From: Solihabitans fulvus
GTDB taxonomy: Bacteria > Actinomycetota > Actinomycetes > Mycobacteriales > Pseudonocardiaceae
Assembly: GCF_008386585.1 (NCBI RefSeq)
Contig: NZ_VUOB01000038.1
Coordinates: 1 to 64,000 of the forward strand
DNA: 64,000 bases
Direction of reading: 5' to 3'
In this document: positions 41,817 to 50,517 of the stretch, in pieces
Layout of the letters: every line of letters starts with the position of its first letter
Numbering within the stretch: the stretch's first letter is position 1
The notes under the pieces: generated by a model
Told to the model about the DNA's origin: nothing
Database searches by the model: none
Seen by the model: only the letters and a program-made list of their open reading frames with translations
Position numbers and translations under genes: made by a program

Positions 41817-41931
41817 TAACTTCCTCCGGATATGGTTGGCAGGTAACCATTCGGTCAAGAAGCTAGTGATTGCCGGGTCCGGTGTCACTCGACCGGTTGG
41901 CCCAAGTCGCGTGGCATGGACCGGCGCCAGG

Positions 41932-42342
41932 TCAGGCGCCGCAGCCCGTGGTGAGCCTGCCGTCCTCGCCCTCGGCGACCCTGCGCCGGCTTCGCACCGA
42001 CTCCACCACCAGCAGCACCGTCGCCGGCATGCCAATGGCCAGCGCGAGCGGCGTCGGCAGCCGCACGCCGTCGAGCGCGACCCCGGCCGCGAGCACCACG
42101 GCCAGGTACGGCCAGCGCAGCCAGCGGCGCTGCCAGGCTGCCGCCCAGCTGACGTTGTCGCTGACTGCGGCGGTCACCGCGGTCGCCGCCCCGAACACGG
42201 CGACCGACAGCGAGACGTGCCAGCCGAGGCCGCCGAGCGCCGCGCCGGCCAGCGCGGTGAGCGTCAGCACGGAGGCGGCGAACAGCAGCGGCACCGCCAG
42301 CCACATGGACACGGCGAGTGGGCGTCGAGTCGCGCACAGCAC
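41932..42342 (-). CDS. Small integral membrane protein, unknown
   Basis: A 136-residue protein with about four hydrophobic segments (WLAVPLLFAASVLTLTALAGAALGGL, VAVFGAATAVTAAVS, WPYLAVVLAAGVALDG, ALAIGMPATVLLVVESV) and a short polar C-terminus. No conserved motif is recognised. It points the same way as the CHAP gene, 115 bp upstream of it. Composition and start codon look genuine, but without homology support the call is moderate. Confidence 0.5.
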   Translation of the reverse strand: MLCATRRPLAVSMWLAVPLLFAASVLTLTALAGAALGGLGWHVSLSVAVFGAATAVTAAVSDNVSWAAAWQRRWLRWPYLAVVLAAGVALDGVRLPTPLALAIGMPATVLLVVESVRSRRRVAEGEDGRLTTGCGA

Positions 42343-42617
42343 GCGGACAGTGTGGGGGCACTCGGGTGGGATTCGCTGCCTTCGTCCCGGCGAACGGCTT
42401 TCTCCTGCGGCAAACGGCCTACCAGGAGCGCCAAACGGTCACGAACGGGTGACGTGCGCCACTACCCGTAGAGCCGAGTCCAGGTGGGAACAACCGGGGC
42501 CGAGGGCGTGTTTTCATCCCTGTCGGGCCATCTGGCAGACTAGTAGGTCGAGTCCGGCTCCGGTTCACCCCCACGACCGAAGGGGGATCCGGCGGCCGCT
42601 GAGAAAGGGACGAGACA

Positions 42618-42830
42618 TTGAAGACTGGCATCCACCCCGAGTACAAGGACACCCAGGTGACCTGTGGCTGCGGGAACTCCTTCACCACGCACAGCACCAA
42701 GGCGAACGGGACCATCCACGTCGAGGTCTGCTCGAACTGCCACCCGTTCTACACCGGCAAGCAGAAGATTCTGGACACCGGTGGCCGGGTCGCGCGCTTC
42801 GAGGCTCGCTACGGCAAGCGCAACAAGTGA
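42618..42830 (+). CDS. rpmE: 50S ribosomal protein L31, zinc-binding form
   Basis: Structural protein of the large ribosomal subunit, 70 residues. It starts at TTG 42618 behind GAAAGGGACGAG. The zinc-type ligands are present: TCGCG early (CxC) and CSNC late (CxxC), so this is the zinc-containing paralogue that bacteria replace under zinc limitation. The order rho-rpmE-prfA is conserved, apart from the two inserted genes upstream. Confidence 0.96.
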   Translation: MKTGIHPEYKDTQVTCGCGNSFTTHSTKANGTIHVEVCSNCHPFYTGKQKILDTGGRVARFEARYGKRNK

Positions 42831-42850
42831 AGTTGAGCTAGCGACGTTCA

Positions 42851-42888
42851 CGGCGCCCGCCCGAGCACACCGTGCCGGGCGGGCGCCG
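42851..42888 (+). terminator. Hairpin after rpmE
   Basis: CGGCGCCCGCCCG (42851-42863) pairs perfectly with CGGGCGGGCGCCG (42876-42888), followed by TCGTCGTTTCT. It lies between rpmE and prfA, so prfA may be partly independent. Confidence 0.75.
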
Positions 42889-42935
42889 TCGTCGTTTCTC
42901 GACCAGGTGCGACCCATGCAGGAGACGGAGCATTC

Positions 42936-44018
42936 GTGACCCGACCGGTGTCTGACGCGCTCGACTCGATGCTCGCCGAGCACGCCGAGCTCGAGCGGCA
43001 GCTGGCCGACCCCTCCGTGCACGCCGACCAGGCGAACGCGCGGAAGCTGGGGCGCCGCTACGCCCAACTGACCCCGATCGCCCGCACCGTGCGCGAGCTG
43101 GAGCAGGTGCACAACGACCTCACCGCGGCACGGGAACTCGCCGCCGAGGACGAGAGCTTCGCCGCCGAGGCCGAGGAGCTGGCCCAGCGCGTGCCCGTGC
43201 TGGAGAGCCGGCTCACCGAGCTGCTGCTGCCGCGCGACCCGCACGACGGCTCCGACGTGGTCATGGAGATCAAGTCCGGCGAGGGCGGCGAGGAGTCCGC
43301 GCTGTTCGCCGGCGACCTGCTGCGGATGTACCTGCGCTACGCGGAACGGCACGGCTGGAAGGCCGAGGTGCTCGACGGCACCGAGTCCGAGCTCGGCGGC
43401 TACAAGGACGTCACGGTCGCCATCAAGGGCAAGGCCGACGACACCGACGGCGTCTGGGCGCGGCTCAAGTTCGAGGGCGGCGTGCACCGCGTGCAGCGCG
43501 TCCCGGTGACCGAGTCGCAGGGCCGCATCCACACCTCCGCGGCAGGCGTGCTGGTGTTCCCCGAGGCCGAGGACGTCGAGGTGGACATCGACGAACGGGA
43601 CCTGCGGGTGGACGTGTTCCGCTCCTCCGGCAAGGGCGGCCAGGGCGTCAACACGACCGACTCGGCGGTGCGCCTCACCCACCTGCCGACCGGGATCGTG
43701 GTGTCCTGCCAGAACGAGCGCAGCCAGCTCCAGAACAAGGCCCGCGCCATGGTGGTGCTCAAGGCCAGGCTGGTCGCGCTGGCCGAGGAGAAGGCCCAGC
43801 AGGAGGCCTCCGCCGCGCGGCGCGGCCAGATCCGCACCGTCGACCGGTCCGAGCGGGTGCGCACCTACAACTTCCCGGAGAGCCGCATCTCCGACCACCG
43901 GGTCGGCTACAAGGCGCACAACCTCGACCAGGTGCTCGACGGCGACCTCGACAACGTGCTGGACGCCCTCGCCGAGGCCGACCGCGCGGAGCGACTCGCC
44001 GCGAGCACCGGAGCATGA
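42936..44018 (+). CDS. prfA: Peptide chain release factor 1
   Basis: Recognises UAA and UAG stop codons and triggers peptide release. 360 residues. The codon-reading motif is PVT (about 190, in RVPVTESQGRIHT), the RF1 form rather than SPF of RF2. The catalytic GGQ is in SSGKGGQGVN (about 235) and is methylated by the enzyme of the next gene. Start GTG 42936. The last 28 bp of the gene are repeated just downstream. Confidence 0.97.
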   Translation: MTRPVSDALDSMLAEHAELERQLADPSVHADQANARKLGRRYAQLTPIARTVRELEQVHNDLTAARELAAEDESFAAEAEELAQRVPVLESRLTELLLPRDPHDGSDVVMEIKSGEGGEESALFAGDLLRMYLRYAERHGWKAEVLDGTESELGGYKDVTVAIKGKADDTDGVWARLKFEGGVHRVQRVPVTESQGRIHTSAAGVLVFPEAEDVEVDIDERDLRVDVFRSSGKGGQGVNTTDSAVRLTHLPTGIVVSCQNERSQLQNKARAMVVLKARLVALAEEKAQQEASAARRGQIRTVDRSERVRTYNFPESRISDHRVGYKAHNLDQVLDGDLDNVLDALAEADRAERLAASTGA

Positions 44019-44067
44019 CGCGGGCCTCGTTCGGGAGAGGCGACTCGCCGCTAGCACCGGGGCATGA
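43991..44067 (+). repeat. 28-bp duplication of the prfA 3' end
   Basis: GCGACTCGCCGCGAGCACCG at 43991 and the next 8 bp to 44018 recur at 44040-44067 with 26 of 28 matches, including the terminal CATGA. The second copy lies in the prfA-prmC gap. Confidence 0.75.
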
Positions 44068-44088
44068 TCGAAGGGTTGGCGTGACAGG

Positions 44089-44961
44089 GTGAGCACCGTG
44101 ACCCGACAGCCGCTTCGCCTCGCCGTCATGGAGGCCGAGCGCATCCTGACCAAGGCCGGTGTGGACAGTCCGCGCGTGGACGCCGAGCTGCTCGCCGCGC
44201 ACGTGCTCGGCGTCGAGCGGACCCGCCTGCCGCTGGTGCCGCTCGTTGACCAGTCGACCGTGGAGACGCTGCGCCAGCTGGTGTTGGAGCGCGCCAAACG
44301 GGTGCCGTTGCAGCACATCACCGGGTGGGCGCCGATGGGCGCGATCACCGTGGACGTCGGCCCCGGCGTGTTCGTGCCGAGGCCGGAGACCGAGCTGCTG
44401 CTCGAGTGGGCGCTGACCGCGCTGCGCGGCGTGGCCAACCCCGTCGTCGTCGACCTGTGCACCGGCTCCGGCGTGCTGGCGCTCGCGCTGGCCAACGCGC
44501 GGCCGGACGCGGTGGTGCACGCCGTCGAGCGCGACACCAACGCGCTGGCCTGGGCGCGGCGCAACGCCGACGCGCGCGCGGCGGACGGCGACACCCCGAT
44601 CCGGCTGCACTCCGGCGACATCGCCGACCCCGGCCTGCTGATCGACCTGGACTCCTCGGTTGACGCGGTGCTGTGCAACCCGCCGTACGTGCCCGCCGGC
44701 ACCCCGGTGCAGCCGGAGGTCGGCGAGCACGACCCCGAGGCCGCGGTGTTCTCCGGGGCGGACGGCCTCGACGCGATCCGGCACGTGGTCACCTGCGCGG
44801 CGCGGCTGCTGCGGCGCGGCGGCGTGGTCGCTATCGAGCACGACGACAGCCACGGCGAGACGGCTCCCGCGCTGCTCATCGGCCGGCGCGTGCTCACCGA
44901 CGTCGTCGACCACCTCGACCTGGCCGGCCGGCCCCGCTTCGTCACCGCCCGCCGCGCCTGA
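44089..44961 (+). CDS. prmC: RF N5-glutamine methyltransferase
   Basis: Methylates the Gln of the GGQ motif in release factors using SAM. 290 residues. It has the N-terminal helical substrate domain, FVPRPETELLLEWAL, the SAM loop VVDLCTGSGVLALALA, and catalytic NPPY (CNPPYVPAGT, about 197-200). GTG 44089 or GTG 44098 may be used. It follows prfA, its substrate gene, as in most bacteria. Confidence 0.96.
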   Translation: MSTVTRQPLRLAVMEAERILTKAGVDSPRVDAELLAAHVLGVERTRLPLVPLVDQSTVETLRQLVLERAKRVPLQHITGWAPMGAITVDVGPGVFVPRPETELLLEWALTALRGVANPVVVDLCTGSGVLALALANARPDAVVHAVERDTNALAWARRNADARAADGDTPIRLHSGDIADPGLLIDLDSSVDAVLCNPPYVPAGTPVQPEVGEHDPEAAVFSGADGLDAIRHVVTCAARLLRRGGVVAIEHDDSHGETAPALLIGRRVLTDVVDHLDLAGRPRFVTARRA

Positions 44962-45063
44962 GGGCGCCGAGCACCGGGCAATCAGGTCATAGCGGTCGTT
45001 GCCGGGCGCTACTTCCGGCGGGTGCGTCGTCGGGGCGCAGCGCCGCGTGCCAGGATCACTGCC

Positions 45064-45714
45064 GTGAGTACGGTCTATGACTCCAGCCGGCCGGACAGTC
45101 GCGCGGCGGGGCTCGCCGCGGCAGCAGGCGCGGTGCGCTCGGGACGCCTCGTCGTGCTGCCGACCGACACCGTCTACGGGATCGGCTGCGACGCCTTCGA
45201 CGCGTCGGCGGTCCGTTCCCTGTTGGAAGCCAAGGGGCGGGGCCCGGACATGCCGGTCCCGGTGCTGGTCGGCTCCTGGAGCACCATCGACGGCCTGGTG
45301 CTGACCGTGCCGAGGCAGGCCCGCCAGCTGATCGAGGCGTTCTGGCCGGGTGGCCTGTCCATCGTGCTGCCGCACGCGCCCTCGCTGGCCTGGGACCTCG
45401 GCCAGACCAGGGGCACCGTGATGCTGCGGATGCCGCTGCACCCCGTCGCGATCGAGCTGCTGCGCGAGATCGGCCCGATGGCGGTCTCCAGCGCCAACCG
45501 CACCGGGCAGGCGCCGCCCGCCACGGTCGAGGACGCCCGCGCACAGCTCGGCGACTCCGTGCCGGTGTACCTGGACGGCGGTCCGTCCGGCGAGAACATC
45601 GCCTCGACGATCGTCGACCTGACCGGCGACGAGCCCGTGGTGCTGCGGGCGGGCGTGGTGTCGGTGGCCGAGGTGTCCGAGGTGCTCGGCGTCGAGGTTC
45701 AGGTCGCCGGCTAG
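45064..45714 (+). CDS. sua5: L-threonylcarbamoyladenylate synthase
   Basis: Makes threonylcarbamoyl-AMP from threonine, bicarbonate and ATP for the t6A37 modification of tRNAs. 216 residues, YrdC/Sua5 fold. Signatures are LPTDTVYGIGCDA (residues 33-45), KGRGPDMPVPVLV, FWPGGLSIVL and PMAVSSANRTGQAPP. The length corresponds to the single-domain TsaC-like form without the Sua5 extension. GTG 45064. The position after prmC is conserved. Confidence 0.95.
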   Translation: MSTVYDSSRPDSRAAGLAAAAGAVRSGRLVVLPTDTVYGIGCDAFDASAVRSLLEAKGRGPDMPVPVLVGSWSTIDGLVLTVPRQARQLIEAFWPGGLSIVLPHAPSLAWDLGQTRGTVMLRMPLHPVAIELLREIGPMAVSSANRTGQAPPATVEDARAQLGDSVPVYLDGGPSGENIASTIVDLTGDEPVVLRAGVVSVAEVSEVLGVEVQVAG

Positions 45715-45814
45715 GTCTTGTTCCGTGCGTCGCGCCGAACCGAGTTCGGCCGAGGCAACCGTGTCCGAACTCGTCGCCGCTCACCCGGCCTACCCGAGGG
45801 GTTAACCTCAGATC

Positions 45815-46969
45815 GTGGGCCCGTTGCCTGCATCATCGTCAGCCGGCCTGCCAGTCCGGGAGTACGTCCTCGTCGCCCTCACGGCGGCCGTGGTCACCTT
45901 CCTGCTCACAGGTCTGGTCAGGCTGCTCGCCTTCCGCGTCGGCGCGGTGGCCTATCCCCGCTCGCGCGACGTGCACGTCAAGCCGATGCCACGGATGGGC
46001 GGCGTCGCGATGTACGGCGGCGTGCTGATCGGCATGCTGCTCGCGCAACACCTCCCGGTGCTGCGCCGCGCGTTCGACTTCTCCAACGACCCGACGGGCG
46101 TGATCATCGCCGGCGGCGTGATCGTGCTGGTCGGCGCGCTGGACGACCGGTTCGAACTCGACTCGCTGACCAAGCTGGCCGGGCAGATCACCTCGGCCGG
46201 CATCCTGGTGCTGTTCGGCGTGCAGTGGGTGATCTCCTGGGTGCCGTGGGGCGGCGACAACGGCGGGTCGCTGCTGGTGCTCGACCAGAACCAGGGCGCG
46301 CTGCTGACCGTGCTGCTGACCGTCACGATGGTCAACGCGATGAACTTCGTGGACGGGCTGGACGGGCTCGCCGCCGGCATCGGGCTGATCGCGGCGACGG
46401 CGACCCTCGTGTTCTCCCTCGGCCTGCTCGACAAGTCCGGCGGCGAGGTCACCTCCTACCCGCCCGCGCTGATCGCGGCGACGCTCGCCGGCGCGTGCCT
46501 CGGCTTCCTGCCGCACAACTTCCAGCCCGCGCGGATCTTCATGGGCGACTCCGGCTCGATGCTGATCGGGCTGATGCTCGCCGCGTCGACGACCTCAGCC
46601 TCGGGCAAGCTGAACATCAACTACGGCGGCAAGGACGCGCTCGCGCTGCTCTCCCCGTTGATCGTGGTCGCCGCCGTGCTGTTCGTGCCGCTGCTCGACC
46701 TGCTGATGGCGGTCGTGCGCAGGACGCGTCGCGGCGAGAGCCCGTTCGCGGCGGACAAGATGCACCTGCACCACCGGTTGTTGGAGATCGGCCACTCGCA
46801 GCGCAGGGCCGCGCTGCTGATCTACCTGTGGGCCGCGATCCTCGCGTTCGGCGCGGTCGCCGTCACGCTGGTGGACGTGCAGGTGGTCGCCTGGGTGATG
46901 GGCATCGGCCTGCTGGTGGCCGTGATCGTCTCGGTCGTGCCGAGGATCCGCGAGTCCAGAAGGTCCTGA
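45815..46969 (+). CDS. wecA: WecA-type undecaprenyl-phosphate sugar-1-P transferase
   Basis: Integral membrane enzyme that transfers a sugar 1-phosphate, usually GlcNAc-1-P, to a polyprenyl phosphate, starting a cell-wall polymer. In mycobacteria and relatives it begins the arabinogalactan linker. 384 residues with about 11 membrane helices. Motifs are HVKPMPRMGG, the Mg-binding DDRF (about 110), NFVDGLDGLAAG, IFMGDSGSM and the cytoplasmic HLHHRLLEIGHS. GTG 45815 has no strong ribosome site. Confidence 0.93.
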   Translation: MGPLPASSSAGLPVREYVLVALTAAVVTFLLTGLVRLLAFRVGAVAYPRSRDVHVKPMPRMGGVAMYGGVLIGMLLAQHLPVLRRAFDFSNDPTGVIIAGGVIVLVGALDDRFELDSLTKLAGQITSAGILVLFGVQWVISWVPWGGDNGGSLLVLDQNQGALLTVLLTVTMVNAMNFVDGLDGLAAGIGLIAATATLVFSLGLLDKSGGEVTSYPPALIAATLAGACLGFLPHNFQPARIFMGDSGSMLIGLMLAASTTSASGKLNINYGGKDALALLSPLIVVAAVLFVPLLDLLMAVVRRTRRGESPFAADKMHLHHRLLEIGHSQRRAALLIYLWAAILAFGAVAVTLVDVQVVAWVMGIGLLVAVIVSVVPRIRESRRS

Positions 46970-47000
46970 CCTCGGCGTTTGTCGAGCTCGTCGGGCACAC

Positions 47001-47160
47001 AGAGGTGCTGACACGATGACTGTCCGACGGAGTGACGCCCAGCCGGCGCCTCGCCGCGTTGTCGTCGCCCCACATGGCTCCGCCATGAGGGGCTCCTCCG
47101 CCTTGCGACGCACTCGCCTGGACGTCACTCCCAGTCGAACGCCATCGTGTCAGCACCTCT
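47001..47160. repeat. 160-bp imperfect palindrome, MITE-like
   Basis: AGAGGTGCTGACACGATG (47001-47018) has its exact reverse complement at 47143-47160. Inside, GGAGTGACGCCCAG mirrors a counterpart around 47119-47133, and ATGGC/GCCAT (47074-47086) forms the tip. The symmetry axis is exactly at 47080. ACAC lies immediately left and one base to the right of the element. It does not look protein-coding. It could be a small non-autonomous transposable element or a large RNA hairpin ending the wecA transcript. Confidence 0.75.
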
Positions 47161-47195
47161 TACACTTGGTGGACCAATACCTCTGGAAGGGCGTC

Positions 47196-47672
47196 ATGAC
47201 CAAGAACGAGCCCGGCGGGGCCGCAGCGATTCCGACGACCCACGCCGGAGCCGTGCTGACCTACGCCGACGCGATGCTGCGCGCCGCGTTGTGGCCGGGT
47301 CTCGCGGTCGCCGTGGTCGGGATCGTCGTGTCCACTGTGGTCACTGGAGTGCCCGGTCTGGTCGGCGGCGCCATCGGCGCGGGTTTGGCTCTTGGTGGCT
47401 CGCTGTTCACCTTGTACATGATGCGGCGCAGCGCGGAACTCCAGCCGATGATGCTCATGGGCGTCGCGCTGGGCAGCTTCTTTGCCAAGCTGATCGCGCT
47501 GTTCATCATCGCGACGCTGCTCAAGGGCGTGTCCTGGTTGAACGCGCGTTCCCTTGCGTTCACCATGTTGGCGACGTTCGCGGTGTGGACCTACTTCGAG
47601 GTGCGCGGGTTCCGCAGCGCTAAGGTGCCGACGCTGATCATGCCGCCGAGCGACGCGGACCCCGACGCCTAA
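47196..47672 (+). CDS. atpI: ATP synthase protein I-like membrane protein
   Basis: Small membrane protein at the head of the ATP synthase genes, 158 residues from ATG 47196. Four hydrophobic segments are visible (LAVAVVGIVVSTVVTGVPGL, GGAIGAGLALGGSLFTLYMM, LGSFFAKLIALFIIATLL, FTMLATFAVWTYF). It corresponds by position to Rv1303 of M. tuberculosis. AtpI proteins help assemble the c-ring. An open frame from 47016 runs through the palindrome and was not used. Confidence 0.85.
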   Translation: MTKNEPGGAAAIPTTHAGAVLTYADAMLRAALWPGLAVAVVGIVVSTVVTGVPGLVGGAIGAGLALGGSLFTLYMMRRSAELQPMMLMGVALGSFFAKLIALFIIATLLKGVSWLNARSLAFTMLATFAVWTYFEVRGFRSAKVPTLIMPPSDADPDA

Positions 47673-47966
47673 CCAGTACGGCCGTACGCCGTTCCGGTTC
47701 GGGCTGCTATTCTGCGCCCAACGGTTCGAGTGCTGGAGCGACTCGGCGGTACCCCCTGCGGAGGCTGGGGAGACCGAGGCGCCCAGACCCTGCTCGGTCC
47801 GTACTCACTTACCGATGGTGGGCGGCGCGCATGCGTGCTGCTCAGCTCCCTGGTAGGTGGAGGTCGCCTCCAAGTGTCCGAACCACGTCAGGTACGTTAC
47901 GTCCTGATCGTGACGATTCCCCCGGCGGTGTGAACGCCGGCCGGGAGAACCGGAAGGAGCCCAGAG

Positions 47967-48746
47967 TTGGGCAGGCTGTTGCTGGCCGAGAGTGACTCCT
48001 ACGTCGCGCCCGGCCCACAGAGCTTCGACTACCCGGCGATCTTCGGCGGCGTCACCAAGCCGATGGTCCAGATCGCGCTCTCCGTGATCATCGTCGCCGT
48101 CTTCTACCTGACCGCGTCCAGCCGGCTCAAGCTGGTGCCGGGCAAGTTCCAGTTCCTTGCCGAGTCGGCGTACAGCACGGTGCGCAACTCCATCGGCGGG
48201 GAGAACATCGCCCGCAAGGACCTGCGGCCCTACATCCCGCTGCTGCTGACGCTGTTCAGCTTCATCCTGGTGAACAACCTCTTCGGGTTCATCCCCTTCT
48301 TCCAGCTCCCCACCATGGGGCACATCGCCTTCCCGATGGGCCTGGCGGTGTTCGTCTGGCTGCTGTTCATCTTCGTCGGCATCAGGCGCCACGGGTTCGG
48401 GCACTACTTCGCCAAGACGCTGGTTCCCGAGGGCGTGCCGAAGCCGGTGCTGATCCTCTACATCCCGATCGAGTTCTTCTCGACCTTCATCATGCGGCCG
48501 GTCACGCTCACGGCCCGACTCTTCGCCACGATGTTCGCGGGCCACATCATGCTGCTGGTGTTCGTCACCGGCGGTGAGTACATCCTGCTGCACGCCTCTG
48601 CCGGGGTGAAGGTCGCCGCGCCCATCGCGTTCCTGATGGCCATCGGGCTGAGCTTTGTCGAGCTGCTGATCCAGGTCCTTCAGGCCTACGTCTTCACGTT
48701 GCTGACCGCCAACTACATCGGCGGCGCACTGGCCGAAGGCCACTAG
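47967..48746 (+). CDS. atpB: ATP synthase Fo subunit a
   Basis: Proton half-channel of the membrane Fo sector, 259 residues with five to six helices. Start TTG 47967 behind AAGGAG. The essential Arg is in MRPVTLTARLFATMFAGHIML, and SFVELLIQVLQAYVFTLLTANYIG forms the last helix. First gene of the compact atpBEFHAGDC operon; the preceding 294 bp show no gene and should hold the promoter. Confidence 0.96.
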   Translation: MGRLLLAESDSYVAPGPQSFDYPAIFGGVTKPMVQIALSVIIVAVFYLTASSRLKLVPGKFQFLAESAYSTVRNSIGGENIARKDLRPYIPLLLTLFSFILVNNLFGFIPFFQLPTMGHIAFPMGLAVFVWLLFIFVGIRRHGFGHYFAKTLVPEGVPKPVLILYIPIEFFSTFIMRPVTLTARLFATMFAGHIMLLVFVTGGEYILLHASAGVKVAAPIAFLMAIGLSFVELLIQVLQAYVFTLLTANYIGGALAEGH

Positions 48747-48813
48747 CGCCCGAAGGCCGCCAGATACCCCCCGATCCGCAGGACTTGCGGACCGAGTTGG
48801 AAAGGGAACACCC

Positions 48814-49041
48814 ATGAGCTCCACGATCGAGATCACCAGCAAGGGCCTCGCCGCCATCGGTTACGGCCTCGCCGCGATCGGCCCCGGCATCGGTGTCGGT
48901 CTGATCTTCGCCGCCGTCATCAACGGCACCGCGCGCCAGCCCGAGGCCCAGGGCAAGCTGATGGGCATCGCGTGGCAGACCTTCGTCCTCGTCGAGGCGC
49001 TGGCCCTGCTCGGCTTCGTGCTCTACTTCCTCGCGGGCTGA
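48814..49041 (+). CDS. atpE: ATP synthase Fo subunit c
   Basis: Proteolipid that forms the rotating c-ring, 75 residues, two helices joined by the polar loop ARQPEAQGKL. The proton-carrying acid is Glu61 (FVLVEALALLG). GIGVGLIFAAVIN is the glycine-packed first helix. In mycobacteria this is the bedaquiline target. Good ribosome site GGAAAGGGAA upstream. Confidence 0.97.
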   Translation: MSSTIEITSKGLAAIGYGLAAIGPGIGVGLIFAAVINGTARQPEAQGKLMGIAWQTFVLVEALALLGFVLYFLAG

Positions 49042-49069
49042 CCAGAGAAATCTCGGGTAGGGAGACGCC

Positions 49070-49621
49070 GTGCTGCACACCCAGCTCATTCTTGCTGCCG
49101 AGACGCAGCCGAACCCGGTCCTGCCGAACCCGGCAGAGATCATCATCGGGCTGATCGCCTTCTTCATCCTGCTGTACATCATCACGAAGAAGGTCGTTCC
49201 TCGTTTCGAGGCGCTCTATGCCGAGCGCAGCGCGAAGATCGAGGGCGGGATCGAGAAGGCCGAGCAGGCGCAGGCTGAGGCGCAGCGCGCGCTTGAGCAG
49301 TACCGGGCGCAGCTCGCCGAGGCCCGTGCCGAGGCCGCCCGCATCCGCGACGACGCCCGCCTGGAAGGCGTGCAGATCGTGGACGAGATGCGGGCGCAGG
49401 CACAGGCCGAGTCCGAGCGCATCGTGGCCCAGGGCCAGGCCCAGCTCGACGCCCAGCGTGCCCAGATCGTCGCGGAACTGCGCGGCGACCTCGGTCGCAT
49501 GGCCGTCACGCTGGCCGAGCGCGTGGTGGGCGAGTCCCTTGAGGACGAGACCCGCAAGCGCGGCACCGTGGACCGTTTCCTCAACGAGCTGGACGCCGTC
49601 TCGGCGCCGGCTGGCAAGTAG
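49070..49621 (+). CDS. atpF: ATP synthase Fo subunit b
   Basis: Peripheral stalk subunit, 183 residues. One membrane helix near residues 24-43 (IIIGLIAFFILLYIITKKVV) is followed by a long coiled coil rich in Ala, Glu, Gln and Arg (AEQAQAEAQRALEQYRAQLAEARAEA). It holds F1 static against rotation. GTG 49070. It is separate from delta here, unlike the fused b-delta arrangement of mycobacteria. Confidence 0.95.
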   Translation: MLHTQLILAAETQPNPVLPNPAEIIIGLIAFFILLYIITKKVVPRFEALYAERSAKIEGGIEKAEQAQAEAQRALEQYRAQLAEARAEAARIRDDARLEGVQIVDEMRAQAQAESERIVAQGQAQLDAQRAQIVAELRGDLGRMAVTLAERVVGESLEDETRKRGTVDRFLNELDAVSAPAGK

Positions 49622-49630
49622 AGGATCACG

Positions 49631-50455
49631 ATGACGTTCCACGCCGCGAGTCGCGAAGCCCTCGTCGCCGCCGAACTGCGGTTGATCGAGGTCATCGACG
49701 GCGCCAAGGCCGACGCGCTGAGCACGCTCGGCACGGACCTGTTCGGGGTCCTCGACCTGCTCAGCCGCGAGTCGACGCTGCGCAGGACGCTCGCCGACGC
49801 GTCATCCGAGCCGGCCGCCCGCGCACGTCTGCTGCGCGGGCTGCTGGAGGGCAAGGTCAGCGCCTCGGCGTTGGACGTGCTCGACTCGGTGGTCACCGCG
49901 CGCTGGTCCAACCCGCGCGAGTTCTGCGACGGCATCGAGTCCCTGTCCCGCACCGCGCTGCTGGCGCGGGCCGAGCGGGACGGCCGGCTGGACTCCGTCG
50001 AGGACGAGCTGTTCCGGCTCGGCCGCATCGTGGCCGGCCAGCCCGACCTCGAACTGGTGCTGTCCAACCCGACCGGTGACCGCGCCGGCAAGCTCGCCCT
50101 GATCGACGGGCTGCTCGCCGGCAAGGTCGAGCCGGTCACCGCCACCCTGGTCGAGCAGTTGGTCGGCCTGCCCCGCGGTCGCAGGATCGTCGAGGGTCTC
50201 GAGGAGCTTGCCGGCCTGGCCGCCAAGCGCCGCGAGCGGTCGATCGCCTACGTGCAGTCGGCGGTCGCCCTCACCGACGCCCAGGAAGACCGTCTGTCCG
50301 CCACCCTGACCCGGATCTACGCCAGGCCGATCGCCCTGCACGTCGAGGTGAAGCCCTCGCTCGGCGGCGGCCTGGTGATCAGGATCGGTGACGAGGTCGT
50401 CGACGGCAGTGTGGCAGGACGGCTGGACGCCGTCCGTCGCGAGCTGGCCGGCTGA
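49631..50455 (+). CDS. atpH: ATP synthase F1 subunit delta
   Basis: Connects the peripheral stalk to the top of F1. 274 residues, of which about 1-110 form the N-terminal helical domain. The C-terminal signature is VALTDAQEDRLSATLTRIYARPIALHVEVKPSLGGGLVIRIGDEVVDGSV. The length is normal for actinobacterial delta, which is about 100 residues longer than E. coli delta. It starts 9 bp after atpF. Confidence 0.95.
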   Translation: MTFHAASREALVAAELRLIEVIDGAKADALSTLGTDLFGVLDLLSRESTLRRTLADASSEPAARARLLRGLLEGKVSASALDVLDSVVTARWSNPREFCDGIESLSRTALLARAERDGRLDSVEDELFRLGRIVAGQPDLELVLSNPTGDRAGKLALIDGLLAGKVEPVTATLVEQLVGLPRGRRIVEGLEELAGLAAKRRERSIAYVQSAVALTDAQEDRLSATLTRIYARPIALHVEVKPSLGGGLVIRIGDEVVDGSVAGRLDAVRRELAG

Positions 50456-50517
50456 CCACACCGGAACCGCGGCTGCCAAAGCCCCTTTCCCAAGAACGAA
50501 GCGAGAGCAGGAACGAC

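Noticed and set aside
41817..41931. c-di-AMP (ydaO) riboswitch upstream of the CHAP-like gene
   Set aside because: Such switches often precede secreted cell-wall hydrolases in actinobacteria, but the conserved ydaO sequence blocks are not present here.
47016..47195. Longer N-terminus for the AtpI-like protein
   Set aside because: It would be coded by the palindrome; ATG 47196 begins a typical membrane protein.
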